A stretch of 64,000 bases of DNA, from positions 4,442,148 to 4,506,147 of the forward strand of contig OX442415.1 in assembly GCA_949361645.1 (NCBI GenBank), read 5' to 3'. Below are positions 11,881 to 21,720 of the stretch, in pieces. Made by a program: the position numbers and the translations under genes. The DNA comes from Spongilla lacustris (Eukaryota > Porifera > Demospongiae > Spongillida > Spongillidae). The stretch's first letter is position 1, and each line of letters starts with the position of its first letter. The notes beneath the pieces were generated by a model, which saw only the letters and a list, made by a program, of their open reading frames with translations, was not told where the DNA came from and ran no database searches.

Positions 11881-12540
11881 GCTTCCCGTCGAACAAAGGC
11901 CCTACCTACTGGTCAGTATATATAATGCATTTAGTCAGCAGCCCCTGCTTGCTCCTATCCTTCCCCTCCCTCCTGTTCTTCCGTTACCATCCTTCCTTCT
12001 CCCATCCCTAACTTCCCCTCCCTTCCTTTTCCTCTCCCTCTCTTCCTTCCCGTCCCACCCTTCCTTCCATTGCCTCCCTCCCGTCCTCCCCTCCCCTCCC
12101 TGCTCCCTCCTCTCTTCCTTCCCCTCCCCTCTTCACTCCCCCTCCCCTCCCCTCCCCTCCCCTCCTCCCTTCCCATCCCCTCCTCCCTTCCCCTCCCCTC
12201 CTCCCTTCCCCTCCCCTCCTCCCTTCCCCTCCCCTCCTCCCTTCCCCTCCCCTCCTCCCTTCCCCTCCCCTCCTCCCTTCCCCTCCCCTCCTCCCTTCCC
12301 CTCCCCTCTTCCCTTCCCCTCCCCTCCTCCCTTCCCTTCCCCTCCCCTCCTCCATTCCCCTCCCCTCCTCCATTCCCCTCCCCTCCTCCCTTCCCTTCCC
12401 TTCCATTCCCCTCCCCTCCTCCCTCTCCATCCCACTCCCTCTTCACATCTATAGTACCACATCAGGGCAACTCTCTTGCTTCCCATAAAACAAAGGTATA
12501 CTCATGGCCTACCTACTGGTCTGTACATAGTGCATTCAAA
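11845..12540. repeat. Direct repeats flanking the polypyrimidine block
   Basis: About 95 bp at 11845-11940 (CTTCACATTTGTAAGTACCG ... CCTACCTACTGGTC) recurs directly at 12438-12540 (CTTCACATCTATAGTACCAC ... CCTACCTACTGGTC), with the polypyrimidine array between them. The array therefore sits inside a direct duplication. Confidence 0.7.
11945..12430 (+). repeat. Polypyrimidine minisatellite (CCCCTCCTCCCTTCC)
   Basis: An almost uninterrupted C/T tract. From 12150 on, it is a regular array of a 20-bp unit CCTCCCTTCCCCTCC-type with few variants. The long proline/serine/phenylalanine frames on the plus strand and glycine/arginine/glutamate frames on the minus strand are artefacts of composition. 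Such tracts can adopt triplex (H-DNA) structure. Confidence 0.9.
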
Positions 12541-13050
12541 GATTTACTCATGAGGTTTTCCCATGCAGTTTACTCATGAGGTTTTCCCTACAGATCTTCT
12601 TTTGGCTCTTCTATGTGTAGGTGAGATCTGTGTGGCAGTTATGGCATAATGGTTGGTTATGATACATGTGTTCCAGTACTATGAACACAGCATGCACACA
12701 ACAATTACATGTGAAACACCTCAGTTGCATGCTGTCTGCAACCTGAGACACTCTAATGTATATAATTATATATATAATTATATATATATATATATAATTT
12801 TTATTTTTTATCACCAAAATCTAGAGGAAATGATAAGTCATTGCTGGAATAGCAATCTGCTAACATTATTATTGCATGTAGGAAATGAAAAAAAAAGTTC
12901 ATAATACAGCAATAAAGACCTATTTTGTTTGGTATGATCACTTTAAATTTTGCTTTGGATGAGGATGATGCCAAGTTTACATGTCATTTCGTGCATGTTG
13001 GCAGAAAGTCAACTCAGAGGTGTATGCTTGTCTGTATGTCTGCATGTGAT
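12541..13050. other. No gene; TA-rich microsatellite at 12.76-12.80 kb
   Basis: A short (TA)n tract lies at about 12755-12797. Nothing else is interpretable. Confidence 0.5.
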
Positions 13051-13530
13051 AAGCAACTTCAATGGCCTAGTTTTGATATGACTTTGCAGCTGTACTGTAT
13101 ACATATAGGTGGAACTGCAATCTGATCCTTGCATGCATGCAGACACCATGTGATGTAGATACACGTGGTGCTATGAATTGGTTTATATTTTTATAATGAC
13201 CCCAGCTTCTTATGTTACAAGTCACAGTAGTACTGAAGATGTTTATTAAATGCATGCACATGTGTCATCTGTGCTATGAACATTCATATGTGTGTGTTAT
13301 ATAGTTATAGAACAATACGTACAAATGAATTCTCAAAAAAATATCTGCACCAGCTGCAATTACTGTTCTATAGTGCTACATGTGTATACATACATAAACA
13401 ACTTTAGTGGCCTTGTTTTGCACTGTACTCTATAGGTGGAACTGCAATCTGATCCTCATGCAGTGACACCATGTGATGTCTGTACACATGAACGGTTTAT
13501 ATTTTTATAATGACCCTAGCTTATACATGC
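13051..13530. repeat. Direct repeat pair, ~150 bp, offset ~340 bp
   Basis: The segment at about 13051-13210 (CAATGGCCTAGTTTTG ... ATAGGTGGAACTGCAATCTG ... GGTTTATATTTTTATAATGA) recurs at about 13398-13530 with small deletions. It is a local tandem duplication separated by about 190 bp. Confidence 0.75.
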
Positions 13531-14137
13531 TGCTGTGTTGGACTACAGTGATACATTTTGATGTGCTTTACTTTTTTCTGTCATTTGTAGATTGAATAAG
13601 TTGTCTATATATAAATTCAGTTTTCAAGTCCCCATGCATTACAAAATTTTCCTCACCCAAGTCAGCTACTTACTATACACTGGAAATAAGGCCGGTGTTA
13701 GATCATCAATATTTCTTGCCATGGTGTACATTAGTGACATGAGCTATGAGATTTATTTTCTTTCTATACCGACTTTGCTATTTGAGTCAGGAGCATGCAA
13801 TATTACACATTTTTTCATTGGACATTTTAAAAGCATCCACTGCAGATGTGGAATGAATGCTGGGCAGTGGTTTGGACTGGATTATATAGGGAGACAGACT
13901 GCATGACACCATGAAGGTGATTATGCATGCATGTAAGAGGAGTGTAGTTGTGATGAAGGGAAGTTTCTATATACATAGTGTTATTATTATCAAGCTAAAG
14001 TATGCCTACCACATCTGCTTGCATCAATACACAATATCGGTTCTTTATTACATAGGTTCACTACTATGCAATCAGTCAATGTTTTAATTAATGCACTCAG
14101 CAAGTGTACACATACATAGTATAACACATGCATGTGA
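13531..14137. other. No gene that can be supported
   Basis: A 104-codon plus-strand frame (13592-13906) has no motif and low-complexity surroundings. I do not call it. Confidence 0.4.
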
Positions 14138-14365
14138 TCATTCGTCACTGTCCTCCAGGCGCATCAGTCCCTCCAGCAAATCATCCGTTCCCAGAAGACG
14201 CATCGTCTCTGTGTAGCCCCGCTCTGAGCGACACCGAGGACAACACTTAGTCAAAGCATCTGGCCTGGAATAACACGTGTTAATGCACTCCTCGCAACCA
14301 AGCAGAGACTTGCAGAACTTGCTTAATATGACAGGCGGTCTCATCGGTTCAACTTGGCATAAAAA
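14138..14365 (-). CDS. RING-like zinc-finger fragment, C-terminal part
   Basis: The minus-strand frame reads FLCQVEPMRPPVILSKFCKS, then LLGCEECINTCY, LTKCCPRCRSERGY and ends with an acidic tail at 14138. The cysteine spacing (C..., C-x5-GC-x2-C, CC-x2-C) resembles the RING-like C-terminus found, from memory, in uncharacterised fish, cnidarian and sponge proteins. It may bind zinc and act in ubiquitin transfer, but key residues of a canonical RING (a histidine in the middle) are not visible. The N-terminal part is not found; a splice acceptor could lie just upstream of 14365. Its place in the centre of the 7.35-kb palindrome suggests it is cargo or the remnant gene of that unit. Confidence 0.4.
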   Translation of the reverse strand, partial: FLCQVEPMRPPVILSKFCKSLLGCEECINTCYSRPDALTKCCPRCRSERGYTETMRLLGTDDLLEGLMRLEDSDE

Positions 14366-14744
14366 TATTCACAAGACATCTAGGCTCTCGGAAGAAGATG
14401 TTAACCAGTCAGTAGCTGTTGCCATTGATAGGGTAATGGGTCACGCGAGACTGAAGTATTGTAATATATTACATATTCCAGTTACATTTTTTTGTATTGC
14501 CTCAACTGAATAAAACATACTGATACACCAGAAACTCAACTGGTTTCTATTTATATATGCAGGTTGGTCCCACGTATGGATGAAAGACAATGTGCAGTCT
14601 TCTTGCGTCCGAAGGAACAAGAATATCAGAAAATCACGAGGGAGAGGCCTTAAAAATAATTCATCCAGTCTATCACTCCATGAGAGTGAACAATGTTTGC
14701 TTATCATCCATTTTTTATAAGGCAAAGGGATCCCCAGTGACCTC

Positions 14745-15050
14745 ATGTCAAACAGCCGAGCAGTTAAACTACCATCGGACACTATACCTGATGTGCAGAC
14801 AGTGATTACATATTATAAACAAAATGGAGGAACAATTACCCGGGATTCTCACTTCGGTCAAGATCCACTGGCTGGAAAAGTTCACATGACTACTGAACGC
14901 ATTCAGCAGCAATTTCCTGACCTTTCTCCAGTTTTTCATACTATCTGCAACAATGATTGCAACATGTTTAAAAGCTGTCTTAAATTGTATATTAGACTCA
15001 CAGAAGAACTATATGTTTCTAATACAAATAGTAATGCTGTTATCCAGTGA
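14745..15050 (+). CDS. Unrecognised 101-codon reading frame
   Basis: The plus-strand frame contains DTIPDVQTVITYYKQNGG, then a Ser/His/Asp-mixed stretch and ERIQQQFPDLSPVFHTICNN. The composition is protein-like, unlike the shadow frames near it, and an upstream frame (14590-14805) overlaps it. No domain is recognised and no complete gene structure can be drawn. It could be an exon of a decayed gene inside the palindrome. Confidence 0.25.
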   Translation: MSNSRAVKLPSDTIPDVQTVITYYKQNGGTITRDSHFGQDPLAGKVHMTTERIQQQFPDLSPVFHTICNNDCNMFKSCLKLYIRLTEELYVSNTNSNAVIQ

Positions 15051-16335
15051 ATTTGCATCATATTTTCATCAAGTTATAATGTAAATTGTACATGATTGGT
15101 TATTTCTGAAGATCAACATTAATTTACCTGCACATAACACTGCTGATATTACATGTATGAAAGCAAATTACAAGCTCGTAGCTTTATGTAATAATGAAGG
15201 AATTAAACAAAGCTAGGTCATTGAGATGAGGTTTAGCTTAATACATGCAATCATGAATGGATGCCCAAATGATCACATATAGAGGGCTTTGACTGAACTG
15301 AGTAAATAATCCTGCTCTCACACAACATTTTTTATATGACATCATAGTCTGCATTTGTCATCCACCCTCCTCCCCACCATTAGATATATACATGGATCCA
15401 TTAACGCTTGTGTGTGTGTGCCAACTACATGGCATTTTAAGTACTTAATTCCTTTCTACCCCTCAATAGACTCCAATTATTGTGACCTTCTCATGGATGG
15501 TTCAGCTATGATATGTTCATCATTACAAGCAATATGAACATTTGTGAAAATATGTAATTGGATTGTTGTCCAATGTGTTGAACAAGATTTAATTTGTTGT
15601 AATGAAAGGCTCTCAGCGCGCACAAAAACCAACAAGTTTCATTATGACTGATGCATGTGCCACTGTTGAAACTGATATAAGTATGGCTACTTGCAGCCTA
15701 TGTTGGATCACCTGTGTGTGTGTGCACGTGTCATACACAGTGAGTCACTGTGCCCAAACATAGATAGGTGTACATAGGTACATGTACATGCAATGGACAG
15801 TGAAAGTTTTCCCCCTACTCAAGGGCATGGATAGAACTGTCTTTGGTGTTTACAGGTGCCATGGCAATATGCATAGGTCATATGGAAGGCGGGTGAAAGT
15901 ACATGGCAACTTACTTTTGTCGAAGTCAGTGTAGTAGCATGAGGGTTATCCTGCAGATATAGACCTCATGCAGGTATGCACGTACGGTACGGATGCATGC
16001 AGCACAATACAATTATGGCCTTATAAACTACATGTACCTACACTACAGGAAACCCAACGCATTTGATGACAGGTTCCGACCAAGCTTGCATATGAAATTA
16101 AATGTACAAGAACCGTACATGTATATGAAATGTCACTCTTGATACCAGGTTTGCCCTCTTTGTCCAGCGTATAGAGAAACACCATTAGGTCACTGTTAAT
16201 AAACTACTTGTGTGATATTCTAATCATTAGGGGTCCATGTTTCAAGGTACAGTAGTAAACCTAATCATCTATTGCTGTGTTACATCCACCACCATAATGC
16301 ACAGGCTGGAGCTTTTTCTAAAAATGCAGACAAGA
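15051..16335. other. No gene or clear repeat recognised
   Basis: Only frames of about 60 codons or shorter; no motif, no tandem array. Confidence 0.5.
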
Positions 16336-16339
16336 AACA

Positions 16340-16985
16340 ACACATAAAGGGAGGGAGGGGAACGAGGAGGGAGGAGCAAGGGGAGGGGAGGAGGGGAAAA
16401 GAGAGTGAGGGGGAGGAGCAGGAGGGAGAGGGAGGAGCAGGAGGGAGAGGAAGCAGGAGGCAGAGGGAGAGGGAGGAGCAGGAGTGAGGAGAGGAAGAGG
16501 GAGGAGGAGGGAGGTAGGAAGAGAGGGAAGGGAGGGAGAGGGGAAAGCGGGGTGTGATGGTAAAAGAGGGGTAGGATGAGGATGGGAGGCAGGGGAAGAG
16601 ACGGAAGGAAGTCAGGGAGTGACTCTGAAGGGAGGGGATGGAGCGGGAGGAAAGGGCTGTGGGGGGAGGGGAGGGAAAAGGAAGGGAGGAAGGAGGGGAA
16701 GGAAGGGAGAGAGGGAGGGAAGGAAGGGAGGGAGGGAGGGAAGGAAGGGAGGGAGGGAGGGAAGGAAGGGAAGGAAGGGAAGGAAGGAAGGGAGGGAGGG
16801 AGGGAAGGAAGGAAGGGAGGGAGGGAAGGAAGGGAGGGAGGGAGGGAAGGAAGGGAGGGAGGGAGGGAGGGAAGAAAGGGAGGGAGGGAGGGAAGGAAGG
16901 GAGGGAGGGGAAGCTAGGAAAGGAGAGAAGAGAAGTGATGGAGAAGGAAGGGAGGGAGAAGGAAGGGAGAGAGCGAGGGATGGAA
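16340..16985 (+). repeat. Polypurine minisatellite, right arm
   Basis: The G/A-only tract begins as AGGGGAGGAGGG units and turns into a GGGAGGGAGGGAAGGAA array after 16680. It is the inverted counterpart of the polypyrimidine block of the left arm, but the unit differs (GGGAGGGAAGGAA here), so the two arrays have evolved separately. The open frames here are compositional. Confidence 0.9.
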
Positions 16986-17579
16986 GGGCAGGGAAGGGAT
17001 CGTGACTCTAAAGGTCCGGTAACATTCATAGCCCAGGGAATTTTGTAGCCATCGAACTTCAAGTGGGCTGGGAACGAGGACATAGCCCCTCCCCCTCTCA
17101 GCCACGGATACCTATGTGAACAGAAGCAGGAGAGTTGTCTTTATACGGTACTTATAAATGTGAAGAGGGTGTGTCATGGCACGTTCTCATAGTGATCATT
17201 GACTAAATACACTTGTCTACGTATACTACATGTTCAGTGCATGCGCACTTACGGTACATCTTCTCCGCCAAGAGTAAAGTAGGCGTATACGTGAAGAGGG
17301 CGTGGTGAGTGCATTCGTGGCACGTTCTGGTTCTGAGACATCCATTACTCCATCCTCCGTTCATTTATGATTTTCTCTCACTATTGCATGATTTTTGCCA
17401 AAAATTGAACATTTCAAAATTATACAATATTAGCACACGGTTCAATATTTAGAACACGCAGGTACGCATGAAATTTATGACGGAATGAAAATGAATAATT
17501 AGACTACGATGCAAAATAACCGTGTTTTATGTATTTGATAATTGATAATTTGAAATGGCCGAAATATACACGGACCTAA
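16986..17579. repeat. Unique core of palindrome, right arm
   Basis: From 17131 to 17578 this is the reverse complement of 11428-11880. The 145 bp before it (16986-17130) is not matched in the left arm. Confidence 0.8.
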
Positions 17580-18140
17580 ATGGGTGCTTAAAAATCTTAA
17601 AAGAGAATTTGAAACTGGTTATTTAGAATTTCAAGATAATATGACATGAAAAATTGATATGGGTGCTTTAAAATTTCTGCCTTGAAATTTCAATATGATT
17701 TAAATTATGTGCTTAAAAATCACAAGTCTTTCAAAACCATTTGAAATGGGTGCTTTGAAATACCAAGACAATTTAAAGATCCATTTCAACATCATTTGAC
17801 ATTAGTGCCATAAAATATTATAATGGGTACCTTGAAATTTCAAGATGATTTGAAACTGATGCTTTGAAATTTCAACATCCTTTGAAATGGGTGACTTAAA
17901 ATTTCAAGATGATTTGAACTAGCTGCTTAAAAATCACAGTCTTTCAAGATGATATGAAATGGGTGCTTTGAAATACCAAGATGATAGAAAGATGCTTTGG
18001 AATTGGTGCCTTGAAATACCAAGATCGTTTAGAAATTGAAATTCCAAGGTCATTTAAATTTGATGCCTTACAAGATGACATGAACTAGTTGCTTAAAACC
18101 TTGGTGCTTTGGTGCCTTGAAATTTCAATATCATTTCATG
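17580..18140. repeat. GAAATTTC palindromic satellite, right arm
   Basis: The same repeat class as the left arm (TTTGAAATTTCAAGATGATT), here more degenerate and interspersed with AAATACCAAGA and TTAAAAATCACA variants. It ends near 18140, where unrelated sequence begins. Confidence 0.8.
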
Positions 18141-18540
18141 TGTGCCATCGCAAAACTCACAGCTCGTTCGACCGTATCCATATTTACACGTAGTGTGGGT
18201 ATGGGTCGAGCGAATGGTTGAGTATTTGTTTATGTACGTACGTCATAATAGTATAAATTAAACTGCGCACGAATTCCCAGGCTTTGGCACACTTCCGCCC
18301 CATACGAAATACCAGACCTATACGAGCGTGTTTATACATTATGCGATAAACATTGCGTCATATTGGTCTGGGAACGAGACTACCTATAACACGGATGTGA
18401 CGTCACACCGTACATTTAGGTTGCCCGTTGCCAATCGCAATCCCTATGTTTTATATCTATGGTTTAAGGAACCGGTCCGCTCCGTCCACCAATTATACTT
18501 ATTCTGCGTGAAGTAATCAGTTTAGATTTGTTATTGTCCG
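18141..18540. other. No gene recognised
   Basis: A 62-codon frame only. One perfect TGACGTCA octamer lies at 18398-18405. Confidence 0.45.
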
Positions 18541-18544
18541 CCTT

Positions 18545-18785
18545 TATAACAGCAGCGTAGGGTCAAATTAGGCAGTATTTTTGGTCCTAGGACCAAATCA
18601 GGCTGCTTGCATTTGTCCGCCTATATAGGACCAAAATGAGCAGCGTAGGACCAAATGAGGCAGCCTGTTTTGGTCCTAGGACCAAGCCTGTAATTCTCCG
18701 CCGGACCAAAACAGGCTGCCTGAAACGGTCCTCTGACCTAGGACCATTTCAGGATAGGACAAAATCAGCCGTGATCTCATGACAG
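18545..18785. repeat. GGTCCTAGGACC palindrome cluster
   Basis: Six or more copies of the palindrome GGTCCTAGGACCAAA or its halves (AGGACCAAATCAGGCTGC and its reverse complement GCAGCCTGTTTTGGTCC) are arranged in both orientations. This is the internal structure of a foldback-type repeat; the ends are not clear. Confidence 0.65.
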
Positions 18786-19345
18786 ACCGTGTTTTTCAAT
18801 TTTTGGGGCGTCAACTTCCGGTAGCACCATAACATTTTGTAATGAACCTTTTGCCTTTGACGTCACGCATGAATTTTGGGGGGGGAACTTTTAAAATGGC
18901 ATAACTTCATCATCATAGCTCCTACATGCTTTTCTTTTTAAAATTTTATTGAGAACTAAATCACCACACGTTTAAATTTTGTTGTATTTCACGATGAAGC
19001 TCTGTAAGGGCTTTGTATGCAACGAAACATTGTGGAAGTTGCTAATGAGACACGCGATTTCGCGCTTTTCGTTTTTTTTGGGGGGCAACTTCCGGTAACT
19101 TGTGAGCGCTGTAACATTTGCAACGTAACTGGCGAAGGTACTTCATTTTGGAATATAGTCAAACATTCATTTAACATTAATTTAGTACTTGCTGTGTTGT
19201 TTCATGAAGTTCCTATAAGGACTTATGTTGTGTCAAACACAAACAATTATTTTGTGACGTCAGAAGGCAAAATGTCTATTGCTGTGTTTCTTCGTGGCGT
19301 TTCTATGTTGCGTTAAACATAGTGAATAAATTTGTGACGTCAGTG
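18786..19345. repeat. Internally duplicated segment with TGACGTCA sites
   Basis: GGGGCGTCAACTTCCGGTA at about 18805 and GGGGGGCAACTTCCGGTAAC at about 19080 mark a direct duplication with a period near 275 bp. Perfect TGACGTCA octamers occur at 18858-18865, 19255-19262 and 19335-19342. This is either an old transposon or a regulatory repeat; no gene is seen in it. Confidence 0.45.
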
Positions 19346-20197
19346 GTAATAGGTCTATTGCAAATGACACATAATAAAGTCTCTATTCTCAGTCCCTTGA
19401 AATACATTTGTTCAGGAAATGCGGTCTCGTAAACTGGTGTGCATGCATGGGGTAAGGGCCCCCTGGTGCATAAGCAAATGTGTGTACATGCATGTGTACA
19501 TGTATTAATTGTATTTGCACATTAATTTTGAATCCACATTGACCCTGGCAGGCCTGCAATAATATTCCTGGGCCCTGGCACATCAAGCGATAATGCTTGT
19601 ATAAACACCAGATGGAGCTGAGATCAGTGATACTAAGAAACATGTGACTAGTTCACATAAAACATATAATCCTTCCACTATTGATGCCTAGCTGTCACAA
19701 ATTTTAATTTCTCGGAATGATGTTAATAGAACTACATACTATGCTACTAAATGTTAGGTACGGACATTTTTGATGTGGGGTGTAAATCATACTACATGTG
19801 CAGTACTTGAGTCAGTTGAGTGACACATATATTCGTGTAAACTGCACAATGGACATAATTATAATACACACCTGGAACTCAATGAGTTAATAACAAACTA
19901 TATATATGTGCGACCATGATGCTTCATACATGCAGTTGAACTATACCGCCGCTGAAATACTACGTATAATAATATATAATTTGCCGTTTGCGTCAGCTAC
20001 CTCAAAATATAATCAACACTACAATAAAAGGAACTAACAGATTACACTCACATGGTATTCCTCTACATAAACTATAGAACACCTGTCGAGAAAACGAAGC
20101 ACATGCATGTACAATAAAACTTTCCAAAAAAAAAAAAAAAAACTGAATCACTAAGAGCAGTAAATTATTGCAAATTATATAATGAAAGCATCACTCA
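19346..20197. other. No gene recognised
   Basis: The stretch lies 3' of the minus-strand gene at 20198-21193 and should contain its 3' UTR. I do not find a canonical polyadenylation hexamer close to the stop on that strand. An A-run sits at 20128-20143. Confidence 0.45.
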
Positions 20198-21193
20198 TCA
20201 GTACGTTGCATGCTGCACTGCGACCATGAATAACATTAGCAAGATGTTGAATCCAATCCTTACAGAGCCACTAGTACTAGTACTAGTACTGCTCACTATG
20301 GTAGAACAGGGAGCTATGGGCTGCTGTCCACACAACGCCTTTGGACCATTGATGTCCTGAGCATAGCAGCAACCTCCATACTTCTCGGCAGCGGCGATGG
20401 CAGCGAGGCACGAAGGCGAGCAGTAGGTAGAATTGGAGCAAGCTGAAAGCGAATAAAGATTTCTATTTGAATGAAGCCATGAACAATTTTGACTGCCGAA
20501 CTCTCCGCAGTTTGAAGAGGCTAGGTAGTCGACGACCGTTTTTCCATACAAACACCTCCCATACAAAGCGTAGAAGGGCTGGCACTCAGCGATGCAACTG
20601 CTACTACCGGTGATACATGCAGCAAGAAACGTGGCGCTAGGAATGCCATACTCCAATAAGTACACACATTCGCCGCTCGGAGCTGCAACAGAGCCGCTAT
20701 TGAGTACATTAGGACAGGGCGCTATGGGCTTCTGACCGCACACCACTTTGGGACCATTGAGGACACTATATCTGCAGCACCCGCTTGACTGCTCCAGGGC
20801 GGAAATGGCCGCCTGGCATGACGAACTGCAGTATGAGCCGTTATTGCAATATGAATTTACAGCGTTGACCAACGCACTGTCCTGTTGCGTTATGGTTGCG
20901 CAATACGACGTTCCACAATCGTCTGCAAACCGCTCATTAGCAGCCCAGGCAGTTGTACACTGGGAATATGTGGAGTACAATGACTGACATTCGGGTATAC
21001 ATAAGGAGCTTAGGGTAGCCGGATTGAGCGCTGCTACACATTTGCTGTTTACAGATGGAACCAGGGAGGGAAGAAGTGTGCGGGTTTCAAAGTATTCATC
21101 TAGGTACGCGCACTGGCTTGAAGGAGCTGTCACTGCATTGCTTCCCACCGCGAGAAGGAGGCCCACAAACAGAGAGCACATGTACACCGCCAT
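20198..21193 (-). CDS. Secreted two-repeat cysteine-rich protein, probably GPI-anchored
   Basis: A single uninterrupted frame of 331 codons. Start chosen: the ATG at 21191-21193, because it opens a clean signal peptide (MAVYMCSLFVGLLLAVGSNA) and follows a TATA box at a fitting distance; the in-frame ATG 90 codons upstream lies in transposon sequence. The mature part has two repeats of about 140 residues (roughly 24-165 and 166-310). Each has the order C-Y-L-x-E-Y, C.AECQ or C.PECQ, CG, YC..SC.AAI, GCC, NGPK..CGQ.PIAPC. The C-terminus has a Ser/Thr linker (STSTSTSGS) and a hydrophobic tail (IGFNILLMLFMVAV) ending the protein, the layout of a GPI signal. It is likely an extracellular surface protein. 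I do not recognise the family. A TAGTAC microsatellite encodes part of the linker. Confidence 0.75.
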   Translation of the reverse strand: MAVYMCSLFVGLLLAVGSNAVTAPSSQCAYLDEYFETRTLLPSLVPSVNSKCVAALNPATLSSLCIPECQSLYSTYSQCTTAWAANERFADDCGTSYCATITQQDSALVNAVNSYCNNGSYCSSSCQAAISALEQSSGCCRYSVLNGPKVVCGQKPIAPCPNVLNSGSVAAPSGECVYLLEYGIPSATFLAACITGSSSCIAECQPFYALYGRCLYGKTVVDYLASSNCGEFGSQNCSWLHSNRNLYSLSACSNSTYCSPSCLAAIAAAEKYGGCCYAQDINGPKALCGQQPIAPCSTIVSSTSTSTSGSVRIGFNILLMLFMVAVQHATY

Positions 21194-21245
21194 GTCTATT
21201 AACTGTTGAAGACTGATTGATGCCGGCCGGTATGTCAGGTCACAT

Positions 21246-21256
21246 GCTATATATAC
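21246..21256 (-). promoter_or_regulatory. TATA box of the cysteine-rich gene
   Basis: On the minus strand the sequence reads GTATATATAGC about 55 bp upstream of the chosen ATG. That would place transcription start some 25-30 bp before the ATG. The TATA-rich tract continues to about 21280. Confidence 0.45.
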
Positions 21257-21284
21257 TGATATAATATTATAATTATAATTATAA

Positions 21285-21720
21285 ATGGAACAGTTAAGTT
21301 TAAGTTTAACGTTTCCGCGCGCGCCGCGTAATACGCGTAAATGTCCGATGCATGTTTGATAACATTCTGGATTATAAAAATGCTTCTTGTTTGAATCGCC
21401 GGCTATATCTATCTTTCGAACGCTAAACGCTATCGACTTTCCTATTCTCAACAGTTCATACAACTGTATTACAACACCATTTCTCTATGGTAAAATACAT
21501 CAGTTTTGGAGTATTGCAAAGTTCGATACCCGACCGGGTTCAATCCCCCCATATATTTAGGTAGGAGTATTTAAATCGCTTCAAATGCGATTTGTAGGTA
21601 CAGGGTCCTATATCAGGTCTTATACCTATCGATTTGTTCTGTTCGTTAATTTTTATGTTAGCCATTTAATACGGAGATACAGCTTGGCAAAGTAAGCGCA
21701 CGTTACCCACTCGAATCGCT
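21285..21720 (+). mobile_element. Single arm of a GGGACAGT-type foldback element
   Basis: This stretch is homologous to one arm of the elements at 53.1-55.2 kb. Shared landmarks, in order, are TCTTGTTTGAATCG, CGAACGCTAAACGCTATCGA, TTTTGGAGT, GTTCGATACCCGACCGGGTT, GGTAGGAGTA, ATCGATTTGTTCTGTTCGTT and GGAGATACAGC. Only one arm is present and it is diverged. It lies immediately upstream of the TATA box of the gene at 20198-21193. Confidence 0.75.

Larger units (their letters stand above)
10790..18140. mobile_element. 7.35-kb palindromic unit with compound ~1.6-kb arms
   Basis: The two ends mirror each other in the same order. From outside inward each arm has an AT-rich GAAATTTC satellite (10790-11410; 17580-18140), a unique core (11428-11880; reverse complement 17131-17578), and a polypyrimidine block (11945-12430) matched by a polypurine block (16340-16985), which is the same strand composition when inverted. 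About 3.9 kb of mostly single-copy DNA lies between. Such long inverted termini suit a large DNA transposon or a non-autonomous derivative; a palindromic duplication is the alternative. No transposase was recognised inside. Confidence 0.65.

Noticed and set aside
11831..12579. Proline/serine/phenylalanine-rich frames up to 207 codons
   Set aside because: Produced by the polypyrimidine minisatellite; no conserved ends, and opposite-strand frames are equally long.
16280..17083. 267-codon serine/proline-rich minus-strand frame
   Set aside because: Polypurine array artefact, no start context and no domain.
21194..21463. N-terminal extension of the cysteine-rich protein to the ATG at 21463
   Set aside because: The extra 90 codons lie in a transposon arm and across the TATA box; the internal ATG begins a proper signal peptide.
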